Shown: piece after piece, positions 30,966-40,601 of the stretch
How positions within the stretch are numbered: the stretch's first letter is position 1
How the letters are laid out: every line of letters starts with the position of its first letter
Assembly (NCBI GenBank): GCA_910579125.1
Contig: CAJTTH010000002.1
Coordinates: 1-43,409 of the forward strand
Length of the DNA: 43,409 nt
Source: an uncultured Oscillospiraceae bacterium
Lineage (GTDB): Bacteria > Bacillota > Clostridia > Oscillospirales > Ruminococcaceae
Direction of reading: 5' to 3'
Made by a program: the position numbers and the translations under genes
Notes under the pieces: model-generated
Told to the model about the DNA's origin: nothing
Database searches by the model: none
What the model saw: the letters and a program-made list of their open reading frames with translations, nothing else

Positions 30966-32483
30966 CTAGTCGCCGAGGTCCAATTCTTCGATCTCCGAGA
31001 TGATCTCCTTTTTGCGCTCGAAGAACAGCATTTCCTTGTTGTGCGCGAAATACTCCTTGCAGCCGTAACTGCTGATGAAGTGGGTCGTGTAGGGGTTTAT
31101 CGTAAGCTCGGTCACGAGGATAAGCAGCTCTTGTCCGTTGTTCTCAAACGCATCCTCGCAGAACTTGAAAACGTTTGACAGCATTCCGCTCGATTTGGTA
31201 ACGTCCTTTTCGAGCGCCTTTTTGCGCTTGTCAAAGTCCGCTTTTACGGTCTTGAACGCCTCTGCCGCGTCCTTCGGAGGCTTTGCCGCAAATGCCGCGC
31301 GCTCCTCCGAAAGCGTTTCGATCGTCGCGTGGAGAACGTACTCGCGGTCGCCCGACATATTGGAGGCTTTTCTGCCGACCGCTATCTCCTTTTGTTTCGC
31401 CTCTATCTGTCGCGTGAGCGAGTCCTCGAAATTCTTGTCGACGGTAAAGTCGAACTTCGCGGTTTTCAGGCAGCCCATAAGCTCGGTAAGCTCGTTTTCG
31501 GACAAATATGTTTCGCGTATGCCGCCGACAAGTCCGTCCAGCATAAGCCCGATAAGCGACAGGCGTTCATCGAATTTCGCATTCTTCGCGCGGTCGACTA
31601 TCTCCGCGTCCGCCTTGCCGCTAAGTATCTTGTCGACCTGATAATCCGACTTGTACTTGTTGAACAGATCGTAGTAAATGGCGAAGCCCTTGGCGATCTT
31701 CTTGTTCTGTAAATACTGCCCAACAAGCTGCTCGTTGACGGCGAACCCCTTTTGCTCGTACAGCCTTATCATCTCGGAGAGGTCGCTCCAACCGCGCGCG
31801 GTCGCAAAGCTCTTGCCGTCGACGGTGGTCTCGATCTTGTAGAAATCGTCTTTTCTTATGTCGAGATAAGTAACTATCGCCGCGTGGACTCCCTTTGAAT
31901 ACGCGTATTCTTTCCAAGTGTCATAGTCCGCTTCAACGTCGATGCGCTTTAATCTGTCCCACGTTACAATGTCGAACTCGCGGACGGAATTGTTGTACTC
32001 GGGAGGATTTCCCGCGGTAACGACTATCCAGCCGTCGGGAACTCGGTGCCGTCCGAACGTCTTGTATTGCAGAAATTGCAGCATTGCTGGCGCGAGCGTT
32101 TCCGAAACGCAGTTTATCTCGTCAAGGAAAAGTATTCCCTCGGTAACTCCCGTAAACTCTATCATATCGTACACGCTCGCGATTATCTCGCTCATCGTGT
32201 ACTCCGAAACGCTGTATTCTTCGCCGCCGTAGTTCTTCTTCACGATAAACGGCAGACCGAGCGCGGACTGGCGGGTGTGGTGGGTCATCGAGTAGCTCAC
32301 CAGACCGATCTTCATTTCCTCGGCGATCTGCTCCATTATCGCGGTCTTGCCTATGCCCGGCGCTCCCATAAGAAATATCGGACGCTGCTTTTCTATCGGG
32401 ATAACGAAATTCCCGAACTTGTCCTTTGTAAGATACGCGGAGACCGCGTTTTTAATGTCGTCTTTTGCTTGTTTGATATTCAT
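30966..32483 (-). CDS. MoxR-type AAA+ ATPase
   Basis: Cytoplasmic AAA+ ATPase of 505 residues, MoxR/RavA-like. Walker A is GAPGIGKT (residues 40-47), Walker B is ILFLDE (117-122), sensor 1 is VVTAGNPPEYN with Asn-159, and DRLKR (176-180) may carry the arginine finger. Residues ~185-300 are the lid. The last ~200 residues are helical, charged and specific to this group. MoxR ATPases generally pair with vWA proteins as chaperones that remodel or activate targets (established). Here the vWA gene is the first gene of the same operon, 9.5 kb upstream, with six LRR paralogs between them. GGAGG lies before the ATG; the gap to the preceding LRR gene is 33 nt. Confidence 0.9.
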   Translation of the reverse strand: MNIKQAKDDIKNAVSAYLTKDKFGNFVIPIEKQRPIFLMGAPGIGKTAIMEQIAEEMKIGLVSYSMTHHTRQSALGLPFIVKKNYGGEEYSVSEYTMSEIIASVYDMIEFTGVTEGILFLDEINCVSETLAPAMLQFLQYKTFGRHRVPDGWIVVTAGNPPEYNNSVREFDIVTWDRLKRIDVEADYDTWKEYAYSKGVHAAIVTYLDIRKDDFYKIETTVDGKSFATARGWSDLSEMIRLYEQKGFAVNEQLVGQYLQNKKIAKGFAIYYDLFNKYKSDYQVDKILSGKADAEIVDRAKNAKFDERLSLIGLMLDGLVGGIRETYLSENELTELMGCLKTAKFDFTVDKNFEDSLTRQIEAKQKEIAVGRKASNMSGDREYVLHATIETLSEERAAFAAKPPKDAAEAFKTVKADFDKRKKALEKDVTKSSGMLSNVFKFCEDAFENNGQELLILVTELTINPYTTHFISSYGCKEYFAHNKEMLFFERKKEIISEIEELDLGD

Positions 32484-32516
32484 ATTTTACCTCCGTAAAT
32501 ATTTTCTTCCGAAACT

Positions 32517-34103
32517 TTACTCATCATAATATCTGAACTTTATCTCATTATGTTCGCAGAACTCCTCAACGTGCGGCGCGTGCGGCACACCGACAACCAG
32601 CTTCGGGCAGTTCGCACTGTGGAAAAGATATACGCGCCACCATTTGCAGTCCTCTCGGAAGTACTTTAAGGTGCTTGGAAGCTCCACATACTCCAGCGAT
32701 CCGATGCTATGCAGCATGGAAAAGGCGTTTGCGTCTATATCCTTTACACCATTGGGGACGATAACGGTTTTCAGCGAACTACAATCCCTAAAGGCATACT
32801 CGCCGATACTTCTTACTGTCTTGGGGATATTGACGCTCTCCAATGAAACAAGATCATCGAACGCGCTTTCGCCGATCTTCTTTAAGCCCTCGGGCAGGGT
32901 TATTTTCGTTATGGTTTTGCGGAACTCGCGGGTAGGCTCTTTGATCCTCGAAGCGTGAGGAGAGAGCGCCCAATCGCCGATCTCCGTGACCGCCGCGTTT
33001 CCGATCTTCTGCGGAACATTAAGCACGGTGCTGCTGCCCTTGTAGCCCGTAATAACGAGCGTTCCGTCGTTCTTCTTCGTGAAACTCCAGTTTTTCTTCA
33101 GCTCCGTGACGGAATTGGGGTTGGCGTTAAACTCGCGCACGAGCTTTTTCTCGGCTTTGGCGCGTTCGGCGGCGAGGTCGGCTGTGCGGTTCTTAAAATC
33201 GAGCAGCCACGCCGCGCACTCGGTTTTGCCGTTTTCGGTCGCGTACAGTATCATCTCGTCGCGCTTTTTCGGCATTTTAAGCCAGCCGTTTTCGGCGGCA
33301 AGCTCGAGACAGGAAACGTTTCCGCTGTCGATAAAGCCTTTCATCAGTCTGCCCTTGTTCATCTTGGACTGATTGAAATTATCCAACAAAAACTTGATGA
33401 ACTTCGACTGCGGAAGCCGCTCATAATTCATATCCAAAAAAAATTCGGTAAAGTGCAGCTTTTTTCCGCCGCATTCGGCAGCAAGCGCGTTCATTACGCG
33501 GAAAAACTGCTCGTCGTCAAGCTGATTAACAAGAAAGCAATAGTCGAACCAGTTGTCTCCGCCGCCCGCCGTCATCACTTCGATTTTACTTTTTGAAACG
33601 GCAAAGCCTTTCTTTTTAAGGGCGGATATCATATCCCATTCCTCGGAGAAATGCGCAAAGAAAAGGAACTCATCGGGCTTAAATCCGATCCTTTCGGAGT
33701 TTTTGCAAAGATATTCCAGTATAAACAGCCGAGCGCGCAGGGGAATTAACTCCAGTCCGAACTGCTTTCCTATTTTGACAACCGTATGCATATAGGGCGT
33801 TTTTACGGAGCTTGCCAGCGCAAGAGAATAATTTTCGTTATCGCCTGATATCGGAACAACGTCGGCTTTCCGATAAAGCAGCCTCACCAACGAAAGATCG
33901 TAGGAAAACGACGCGCCGCCCTCGACAAGCGTTTTCACCATATCAAGTCCGCGGTAACGGCAGGCTAGCCCCAAAGCCCGCGCCGTGAAACGCAGTTCGC
34001 CCATTTCCCTAAAAGCCTTGGCGACTTCGGTCGGCGTACCGCGGAGCACGCATTCTTCAAGAGCCTCCGTTTTCTGCCACGGCTTTAATTTCGCGTAGTT
34101 CAT
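32517..34103 (-). CDS. Ankyrin-like/LRR_5 protein, paralog 1
   Basis: Intracellular repeat protein of 528 residues, no signal peptide. The N-terminus has an ankyrin-like unit (ARALGLACRYRGLDMVKTLVEGGASF, residues ~42-67). A divergent helical region follows to about 275. The central block shared by all six paralogs (~275-370) reads PKKRDEMILYATENGKTE, AAWLLDFKNRTADLAAERAK and NPNSVTELKKNW. About three to four BspA-type leucine-rich repeats follow (~400-485; LESVNIPKTVRSIGEYAF is one), then the C-terminal cap, here altered to HVEEFCEHNEIKF. Its ATG overlaps the stop of paralog 2 as ATGA, with AAGGAGG upstream. The shortest and most diverged cap of the group. Confidence 0.85.
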   Translation of the reverse strand: MNYAKLKPWQKTEALEECVLRGTPTEVAKAFREMGELRFTARALGLACRYRGLDMVKTLVEGGASFSYDLSLVRLLYRKADVVPISGDNENYSLALASSVKTPYMHTVVKIGKQFGLELIPLRARLFILEYLCKNSERIGFKPDEFLFFAHFSEEWDMISALKKKGFAVSKSKIEVMTAGGGDNWFDYCFLVNQLDDEQFFRVMNALAAECGGKKLHFTEFFLDMNYERLPQSKFIKFLLDNFNQSKMNKGRLMKGFIDSGNVSCLELAAENGWLKMPKKRDEMILYATENGKTECAAWLLDFKNRTADLAAERAKAEKKLVREFNANPNSVTELKKNWSFTKKNDGTLVITGYKGSSTVLNVPQKIGNAAVTEIGDWALSPHASRIKEPTREFRKTITKITLPEGLKKIGESAFDDLVSLESVNIPKTVRSIGEYAFRDCSSLKTVIVPNGVKDIDANAFSMLHSIGSLEYVELPSTLKYFREDCKWWRVYLFHSANCPKLVVGVPHAPHVEEFCEHNEIKFRYYDE

Positions 34104-35746
34104 AGCTCCTCCTTGTAAATATAGCTAACGCCGTATTTTTTGCAGTATTCCTCGGCATACGAGCCGCGCGGCACAATGACGTTCTTCAATTGCGGTGAGA
34201 AATAAAAGATATTATCGGTTTCATGCTCTCCGCCTGCGATCGCTTTAAGCGAACGCGGAAGTTCCACCGTTTCAAGCGCGGAGCATTGGGTCGTCGCCAG
34301 CTTGTTTATCTCAACCACGCCCTCCGGTATCACCAGAGTTTTCAACGCCGCGCAGTTGAATAACGCACAGTCTCCGATTGTTCTCACGCTGCTTGGAATG
34401 ATGATATTTTCAAGCGTAAAACAGTTGTTAAAGGTATGGCTTTTGATCTCGGAAACACCCTCGGGGATATTCACGCGCCGAAGCCCTCCGCAGCAGTCAA
34501 ACGCTCTTTCACCGATCTCCGTAATGCCGGCGGGCAGCGATATTTCCGTGATAGTTCTGAAAAACTCGCGCCCATGACACACCCTGTCGCGAAACGGCGA
34601 AAACGCCTCCTTGCCTATCGCCGTGACCGCGCTTCTGCCTATTTTCGCGGGAACGATTATTTTCGTATGATTTCCTTTGTAGTTAGTGATAACGAGCGTT
34701 CCGTCCCCGCGCTTTTTAAAGCTCCAGAGCTGCTTTAACACGGTAACGGAATCGGGGCTTGCGTTAAGCTCGCGCTCCGCCTTTTTCTCGGATTTGGCGC
34801 GTTCGGCGGCAATATCGGCTGTACGGTTTTTAAAATCGAGCAGCCACGCCGAACACTCGACGGCTTTCTTTTCGGCAGCATATTCTATCATCTCGTCGCG
34901 TTTTTTCGGTGATTTGAGCCAATCCTCGCGCTCCGCGAATTTCAATCCCCCGACGCTGTCGTTTTCGATTGCGTTTTTCATTATCGCCGTTTTGTTCACC
35001 TTTGGGTTGTCGAAATGGTTGAAGTAAAACTCTAAATTTTCAAGGGTGCACAGCTTGTCGGAGCATGCGTCGTAAATGCCGGAGGTACAGTGGAGCTTTT
35101 TGCCGAGCTTGTCCGTGAGCCTTGTCAATACGGGAACAAAGCTTTCAATGGAGAGCCGCTCCAGCAGCCCCGTCCAGATACAAAGATCCTTTGGTTTTCC
35201 TTTATCCGAAAGCAGTTTTATACGGCTTTCCGATAATTCCGCGCCGCGCTTTTCAAGCTCCCGCGTCATCTGCTTGTCATTCAGCATTATCGCGTAAAAC
35301 AAAAGCTCGTTTATATCGAACCCGACCTGTTCCGCGTTTTCGCGCAGACAGTCCAGCACCTCGACGCGCTTTTCAAACTCCAGCGGCGAAAGCACTGTTC
35401 CGTCCGCACGCGTTACCGACTTATATATCTGAGGCACTACGACAAAATACGTTATGGTTCTTGTCGGGAAATTGTCAAGCAGCAATACCGAAAGATCGTC
35501 GCCGTAACTGCCGTAAGTCTGCACCATATAGTTGGTGAGCGGAGCGTATAAGCTCGCGCCGCCCCCGACAAGCGCTCTGACGCACTCCACGCCGCGAAAA
35601 CGGCAGGCTATCCCGAGCGCCCGCGCGGAGTATTCCACCTTGCCGAGCTTTGCATAAATCTGCGCAATATCCTCGGGCATGTCGTTTATTGCCGCGTGTT
35701 CCAGAGCCTTGGCTTTATCGGCGAGAGATAAATTTTCATAGTCCAT
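34100..35746 (-). CDS. Ankyrin-like/LRR_5 protein, paralog 2
   Basis: Repeat protein of 548 residues with the same order of parts as paralog 1. Ankyrin-like unit: ARALGIACRFRGVECVRALVGGGASLY (~40-66). A variable helical region follows to about 285. Central block: PKKRDEMIEYAAEKKAVE, SAWLLDFKNRTADIAAERAK and SPDSVTVLKQLWSF. About five LRR_5 units are seen, for example LENIIIPSSVRTIGDCALFNC. Cap: VIVPRGSYAEEYCKKYGVSY. Transcribed 14 nt after paralog 3; its TGA overlaps the start of paralog 1. AGGGG lies about 10 nt before the ATG. No enzyme motif is visible; a recognition role is inferred from the repeats. Confidence 0.85.
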   Translation of the reverse strand: MDYENLSLADKAKALEHAAINDMPEDIAQIYAKLGKVEYSARALGIACRFRGVECVRALVGGGASLYAPLTNYMVQTYGSYGDDLSVLLLDNFPTRTITYFVVVPQIYKSVTRADGTVLSPLEFEKRVEVLDCLRENAEQVGFDINELLFYAIMLNDKQMTRELEKRGAELSESRIKLLSDKGKPKDLCIWTGLLERLSIESFVPVLTRLTDKLGKKLHCTSGIYDACSDKLCTLENLEFYFNHFDNPKVNKTAIMKNAIENDSVGGLKFAEREDWLKSPKKRDEMIEYAAEKKAVECSAWLLDFKNRTADIAAERAKSEKKAERELNASPDSVTVLKQLWSFKKRGDGTLVITNYKGNHTKIIVPAKIGRSAVTAIGKEAFSPFRDRVCHGREFFRTITEISLPAGITEIGERAFDCCGGLRRVNIPEGVSEIKSHTFNNCFTLENIIIPSSVRTIGDCALFNCAALKTLVIPEGVVEINKLATTQCSALETVELPRSLKAIAGGEHETDNIFYFSPQLKNVIVPRGSYAEEYCKKYGVSYIYKEEL

Positions 35747-35760
35747 TGTTTTGCGCCCCT

Positions 35761-37473
35761 TTATTTCGATACCGTTTCTTTTACATTTATTCCTTTTGAC
35801 TTGCAGTACTCCTCCGCGTAGCTGCCTTTCGGACAGTACGCCGTCATAAACGAAAAATTATCCAATGCCTCTACCGTGTTGAACCTCAGCTTTTGCGACA
35901 ACAGCCGTTTCAGCGACTTGGGCAGCTCAATCTCTTTCAGCTGCAAGTCATTGCTGAACGCGCCCGCGCCGATCTCGACTACCCCCTCGCATATCTTCAC
36001 CTTGCGCAGATTGTTGCAGCCCGCAAACGCGTACTTTCCGATTTTCCTGACCGAGCCGGGAACAGTTATTTCCGTGAGGGAATCGCACACGTCAAAAGCA
36101 AACGCGCCTATCTCCTTTACGCTTTCGGGGATATCTATACTTTCGAGCGACTGCAAATAAGTAAACGCGCCGTCGCCGATATATTCAAGAGTTTTCGGCA
36201 GCGTGAGCGACGTGATCTGCCGCCGCGCCTGCATTTGTTTATTTGTGAAATTCGCGGTAACCGTGCCCGCTCCCACACCCGATGCTCCCGCAAACGCACC
36301 GTTCCCTATCGCCGTAACCGTGCTTTTTCCTATCTTTTCCGGTACGGTGACCTGGGTCGCCGTACCCTTGTAGTTGGTGATGATGAGCGTTCCGTCCGAC
36401 CGTTCCTTGTAGCTCCACAGCTTTCTCAGCATGGTAACGGAATTCGGGTTTGCGTTCAGCTCGCGCAGCATTTTCTTTTCCGCCTTTGCCTGCTCTGCGG
36501 CCGGGTCGGCGGTACGGTTCTTAAAATCGAGCAGCCACGCAACGCACTCAATGCGGTTTCCCATATTCTGCGCATAATCTATCATCTCATCACGCCTTTT
36601 TGGATTGTCGAGCCAGCCCAGCTTTTCGATTACCGACAGCGAATCCGCAGCGTTATAATCTATCAGGCTGCGTATAACTTCCGTTTTGTTCAGCTTTTCG
36701 GTCTTAAAATTATCGCGGAAGAACTCAAGAATTTCGGCATTTACAAACCGTTTTTTGGTGATGTCGTAGATCTTTCCCGTGCAGTGAAACGGCTTTCCTC
36801 CAAGCTCCTCGGCGAACGCTCTCATTACGGGGAGATAGTCCTCGTCGGAGAGCTTATTCATCATAGCTCCCCACTCGTACCAGTAGCTGTCCGAAGCCAT
36901 TCCGCCGTCGGCAAGCCTCTTCAAGCGTATATCGGAGAGCTTTATGCCCATTTCTTTCAGTTCGTCAACAATGACCGTATCGCGTGTGAAGATCGCGTAA
37001 TACAGCATTTCCGACGGATCGAACGACAGCGCGTCCCTGTTTCCGCAAAGAAAGCGCAGTACCTCAAGCCGCTCGCCGTCGGACAAAAACGGAAGATACT
37101 TTTTATCGTCGGTCGCCGCCCGTTTTACGGGCTTTAAGCCCTTGCAGCAGCACGCGCCCTTGATCTGCTTAAAAATTTTCAGCAGATACAGCGAGTAATT
37201 CGAGCGGTAGTTGTCGTACTTCATACCCGAGTAACAGTGGTAACGGCGCTCGGCGGTCTCGTTTTTCGGAATGTCAAACGTCGCTCCGCACTCCGCGAGC
37301 ACCCTCACCTTTTCCACGCCGCAGAAACGGCATGCCAGCCCGAGCGCCCTCGCTGTCATTTCAATATACCCAAGTTCCCGATACGTTTCGGCAAGCTGCT
37401 CGGGGGTTTCATTCAGTACGGCTTTTTCTAAAATCTCGGCTTTGTTTTCCTGCGGGATAAGCTGATAGTTCAT
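35761..37473 (-). CDS. Ankyrin-like/LRR_5 protein, paralog 3
   Basis: Repeat protein of 570 residues. Ankyrin-like unit: ARALGLACRFCGVEKVRVLAECGATFD (~42-68). The variable part includes an extra Cys/Lys-rich insertion (about residues 108-120). Central block: NPKRRDEMIDYAQNMGNR, VAWLLDFKNRTADPAAEQ and NPNSVTMLRKLWSY. About five LRR_5 units, for example LTEITVPGSVRKIGKYAFAG. Cap: CPKGSYAEEYCKSKGINV. Its start codon shares one base with the stop of paralog 4 (TAATG), with GGGAGG upstream. A 26-base stretch (36515-36540) is identical to paralog 1 (33187-33212), evidence of recent duplication or gene conversion. Confidence 0.85.
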   Translation of the reverse strand: MNYQLIPQENKAEILEKAVLNETPEQLAETYRELGYIEMTARALGLACRFCGVEKVRVLAECGATFDIPKNETAERRYHCYSGMKYDNYRSNYSLYLLKIFKQIKGACCCKGLKPVKRAATDDKKYLPFLSDGERLEVLRFLCGNRDALSFDPSEMLYYAIFTRDTVIVDELKEMGIKLSDIRLKRLADGGMASDSYWYEWGAMMNKLSDEDYLPVMRAFAEELGGKPFHCTGKIYDITKKRFVNAEILEFFRDNFKTEKLNKTEVIRSLIDYNAADSLSVIEKLGWLDNPKRRDEMIDYAQNMGNRIECVAWLLDFKNRTADPAAEQAKAEKKMLRELNANPNSVTMLRKLWSYKERSDGTLIITNYKGTATQVTVPEKIGKSTVTAIGNGAFAGASGVGAGTVTANFTNKQMQARRQITSLTLPKTLEYIGDGAFTYLQSLESIDIPESVKEIGAFAFDVCDSLTEITVPGSVRKIGKYAFAGCNNLRKVKICEGVVEIGAGAFSNDLQLKEIELPKSLKRLLSQKLRFNTVEALDNFSFMTAYCPKGSYAEEYCKSKGINVKETVSK

Positions 37474-39275
37474 TATTTATCCTCCCGATAACCGTAATTG
37501 ATTTCATTGCGTTTGCAGTATTTCTCCGCATAGCTTTTCGGCTCGACTATTACCGTAACCTCTGTCAATCCGCTGAAGATATGCTCGGGAGCGCGGTCGC
37601 GGTATTTGTAATTCTTTATCTTCTTCACAGACGCGGGCAGCACGACGGTTTTCAGCGAGTCGCATCTTATAAACGCCTGCCGTCCTATCTCGGTGACGCC
37701 CTCGGGAATTACTATCTCCGTGAGCGACGAGCAGCCGTGAAAAGCCCATATTCCGATCTTCTCAACGGTGTCCGGCAGCTTTGCCGTCTTTAACGAGCGG
37801 CAGCCGCTGAACATACAGTCGCCTATCTCGGGAACGCCCTCGGGAATTATTATACCGGTAATGCTCTGACATACTGTAAACGCGCTATCCCCGATAGCTT
37901 TAACGGAAGCGGGAATAACGAATTCCGTTACATTGCGGCAAACGCCGAACGCGGACGCGCCTATCTCGGTCACGCCGTCGGGGATATTGACCCGCTCCAG
38001 TCCTTGGCAGTTATTGAACGCGCCCTTGCCGATGACCGTGACTGTGTCAGGCAGCACGACGCTTTTGATTTCGTTTCTACGGAAATTGCACCGCTCGGTG
38101 CGCAGTCTCGGTGCCCCCGGCGAAAACGCGTAAGCACCTATCTCCGTGACCGCGCTCTTGCCGATCTCGCGCGGCACTTCGACATCGCCGCGGTTGCCCT
38201 TGTAGCTCGTTATCCGCAGTGTGCCGTCATCGAGCTTCTCATAGCTCCATATCTTCTTCAATTCCGTGACGGAATTTGGGTCGGCGTTAAGCTCGGCAAG
38301 CATTTTCTTTTCAGCTTTTATCTGTTCGGCAACAAGGTCGGCGGTGCGGTTCTTGAAGTCGAGCAGAAACGCAGTGCATTCCGTCTTGCCTGTTTCTGTC
38401 GCGTATTGTATCATTTCGTCGCGCTTTTTCGGCGCTTTCAGCCAGCCGTTCTCCGCGCAGAGCTTAAGGCACTGCACGCTTTCCATATCTATCGCGGCTT
38501 TCATGGTCTGCGTCTTGTTCATCTTTTTCTGATTGAAATTCTCCAGAATAAACTTAAAGAACTCGGGCTTAAACAGCCGAAAGCGCTTGCGGTGCGGATT
38601 GTAATTCGCCCAGTAGACAGACTCGGTGTAGTGAAGAGTTTTTCCGCCGACCTCTTCCACAATGCTCCCCATTACGTCCAAAAATTCATCATCGCCGAGA
38701 GTGTCCAGAATGGTGCAGTATTCCTGCCAGTCGAAGCTGCGCCCGCCCTCGGTAAGCACGGCTATGCGGTTTTCCGTGAATTTCGCGCCAAGTTCTTTCA
38801 GCGCGGCGGTTATCTTTTGGCTGCCGCTTATTATCGAATAGAAAAGCAGCTCGCCCGCGTCAAACTCAACACGTTCGCGGTTTTCGTACAGATATTTCAC
38901 TATCTCGACGCGCTCGTCGATGGGCAGCACGTTCAGCGTTCTGATCGAAACGCCTTTCCGGTCTTGAATGATGACAGAGTTTTCGAAGCATGGATCGTTG
39001 GTGACAATGTAAGCCGCATGGAGCGCTTTTGTCATCTCCAACGGCGACAGCCAATAGCTTATTTTATAGTAGCTGCCCCGACCCTCCGGCCAGACAAACC
39101 TGAACGTCGCGCCGTTTTCCACCAGCACGCGCACATAGTCAAGTCCGCAAAAGCGGCAGGCAAACCCCAATGCCCGCGATGAGTTTTCCACATAGCCGAG
39201 CGTCTTATACAGCGCGTCCACTTCCCCCGTCGACTTTGTAAGCACCGCATTAGCGAGTATATGCGATTTTTCCAT
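37473..39275 (-). CDS. Ankyrin-like/LRR_5 protein, paralog 4
   Basis: The longest paralog, 600 residues. Ankyrin-like unit: SRALGFACRFCGLDYVRVLVENGATFRF (~33-60). The variable region to about 290 includes a second ankyrin-like piece (ITAALKELGAKFTENRIAVLTEGG). Central block: PKKRDEMIQYATETGKTE, TAFLLDFKNRTADLVAEQ and DPNSVTELKKIWSYEK. It has the most LRR_5 units, about seven, in good register (for example LTEIVIPEGVTEIGRQAFIRC). Cap: PKSYAEKYCKRNEINYGYRE. GGAGG is upstream of the ATG; 65 nt separate it from paralog 5, the largest gap within the array. That gap has no clear promoter or terminator. Confidence 0.87.
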   Translation of the reverse strand: MEKSHILANAVLTKSTGEVDALYKTLGYVENSSRALGFACRFCGLDYVRVLVENGATFRFVWPEGRGSYYKISYWLSPLEMTKALHAAYIVTNDPCFENSVIIQDRKGVSIRTLNVLPIDERVEIVKYLYENRERVEFDAGELLFYSIISGSQKITAALKELGAKFTENRIAVLTEGGRSFDWQEYCTILDTLGDDEFLDVMGSIVEEVGGKTLHYTESVYWANYNPHRKRFRLFKPEFFKFILENFNQKKMNKTQTMKAAIDMESVQCLKLCAENGWLKAPKKRDEMIQYATETGKTECTAFLLDFKNRTADLVAEQIKAEKKMLAELNADPNSVTELKKIWSYEKLDDGTLRITSYKGNRGDVEVPREIGKSAVTEIGAYAFSPGAPRLRTERCNFRRNEIKSVVLPDTVTVIGKGAFNNCQGLERVNIPDGVTEIGASAFGVCRNVTEFVIPASVKAIGDSAFTVCQSITGIIIPEGVPEIGDCMFSGCRSLKTAKLPDTVEKIGIWAFHGCSSLTEIVIPEGVTEIGRQAFIRCDSLKTVVLPASVKKIKNYKYRDRAPEHIFSGLTEVTVIVEPKSYAEKYCKRNEINYGYREDK

Positions 39276-39340
39276 TATGTATCCTCCTCAGAACCGTATG
39301 GTATTTTTACAATAATTTCGGCGTTTTATCGCCTGTAATA

Positions 39341-40600
39341 TCAGATATATTCCTTGTACGCAAAAGCGATATTGTTTTCCTTGCAGTACTTTTCAGCATA
39401 CGAGCCGGCATACACCAGAATTGTAAGCTTGTTGCACGCCCAGAACGGACTTTCGGACATGGTGTTTTTCGGTATCTTCTTTATCGAACGCGGCAATTCG
39501 ACCGTCTCCAGACCCGTACAGTAATAAAAAGCCGCTTCGCCTATCTCGGCAACGCCCTCGCATATCTTCACCGTTTTCAGCGCGGGGCAGCCGTAAAATG
39601 CGACCGCGCCGATTTTTTTAATATTGCCGCCGATAACGATATTCTCCATTCCCGTAATATCGAGCATTCCCTTGCTTATTTCGGTGAGCCTTTCGGGAAG
39701 ATTTATCTGTGACAGCGCTCTGCATTTGAAAAAGGCGAATTCCCCTATTCTTTCAACGGTATCGGGAAGCGTTATTTTTGTGACCGACTTTCTTAGTTCC
39801 CGCTGCGCCGCTCTTATTCTCTTGGCGTCGGGCGAAAACGCGTAATCACCGATAGCCGTGACGGTAGCGCCACATATGCTTTCGGGAACGGTTATTTCGG
39901 TTCGGTCGCCCTTGTAGCCCGTAATGACTATGTTCCCGTCCGCCGTTTTTTCAAAGCCCCATATTTTCTTTAACTCCGTGAGGGAATTCGGGTCGGCGTT
40001 CAGTTCGCGGAGCATTTTCTTTTCTGCTTTCGCCTGTTCGGCGGCGAGGTCGGCGGTGCGGTTCTTGAAGTCGAGCAGCCATGCCGCGCATTCGGTCTTG
40101 TTGTTGTCCGAAGCGTATTTTATCATCTCGTCGCGCTTTTTCGGTTGGGCGAGCCAGCCGTGTTCAGCACAGACCGCCAGCAGCTCCGACTTATCTTTAT
40201 CTATGTAATCGCACATCAGTCTGCGCTTGTTGATACGCTTATTGTCAAAGCATTCGATAACGCACTCCAGCACGGAAGGTTCTTCTATATTGGACGGCGA
40301 CGCGTCTTTAAAAATCGAGCTGAAATAAATTATCGGCTCGTCGAGCTCGGCACGCAAATTCCGCATGACTGCTGTGAATTTCTTTGCTTTCATTTTATCC
40401 GCGCTCTTGCAGAACGTATACTGTATCGCGCAATACTTTTCAAACATTCCGCTGTCGGTCGGCTTTTTTCCTGTGCCTGCGGAAAGCGCGTCCTTAACGG
40501 TCGGCGTGAGCATTGTTCCCGATTTTTTCAGCCGCTTTATCTCGGCGGCGTTATTGGCGAGTATCGCCGCAAACAGCTTGTCATCCGTGTATTCCCGCAT
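39341..40600 (-). CDS. LRR_5 protein, paralog 5 (short N-terminus)
   Basis: Shorter paralog of 419 residues. Instead of the ALGxACRF ankyrin-like unit it begins with a single related helix pair (LFAAILANNAAEIKRLKKSGTML). The variable part is only about 150 residues. Central block: PKKRDEMIKYASDNNKTE, AAWLLDFKNRTADLAAEQAK and DPNSLTELKKIWGF. About five LRR_5 units, for example LKTVKICEGVAEIGEAAF. Cap: YAGSYAEKYCKENNIAFAYKE. The start at 40600 has AAGGAG seven nt upstream, one base after the stop of paralog 6; an in-frame ATG at 40627 lies inside paralog 6. Confidence 0.86.
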   Translation of the reverse strand: MREYTDDKLFAAILANNAAEIKRLKKSGTMLTPTVKDALSAGTGKKPTDSGMFEKYCAIQYTFCKSADKMKAKKFTAVMRNLRAELDEPIIYFSSIFKDASPSNIEEPSVLECVIECFDNKRINKRRLMCDYIDKDKSELLAVCAEHGWLAQPKKRDEMIKYASDNNKTECAAWLLDFKNRTADLAAEQAKAEKKMLRELNADPNSLTELKKIWGFEKTADGNIVITGYKGDRTEITVPESICGATVTAIGDYAFSPDAKRIRAAQRELRKSVTKITLPDTVERIGEFAFFKCRALSQINLPERLTEISKGMLDITGMENIVIGGNIKKIGAVAFYGCPALKTVKICEGVAEIGEAAFYYCTGLETVELPRSIKKIPKNTMSESPFWACNKLTILVYAGSYAEKYCKENNIAFAYKEYI

Positions 40601-40601
40601 A

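Noticed and set aside
35893..39182. Long antisense frames (up to 392 codons) opposite LRR paralogs 3 and 4
   Set aside because: They lack ribosome sites and protein-like motifs and arise from the codon pattern of the repetitive genes on the other strand.
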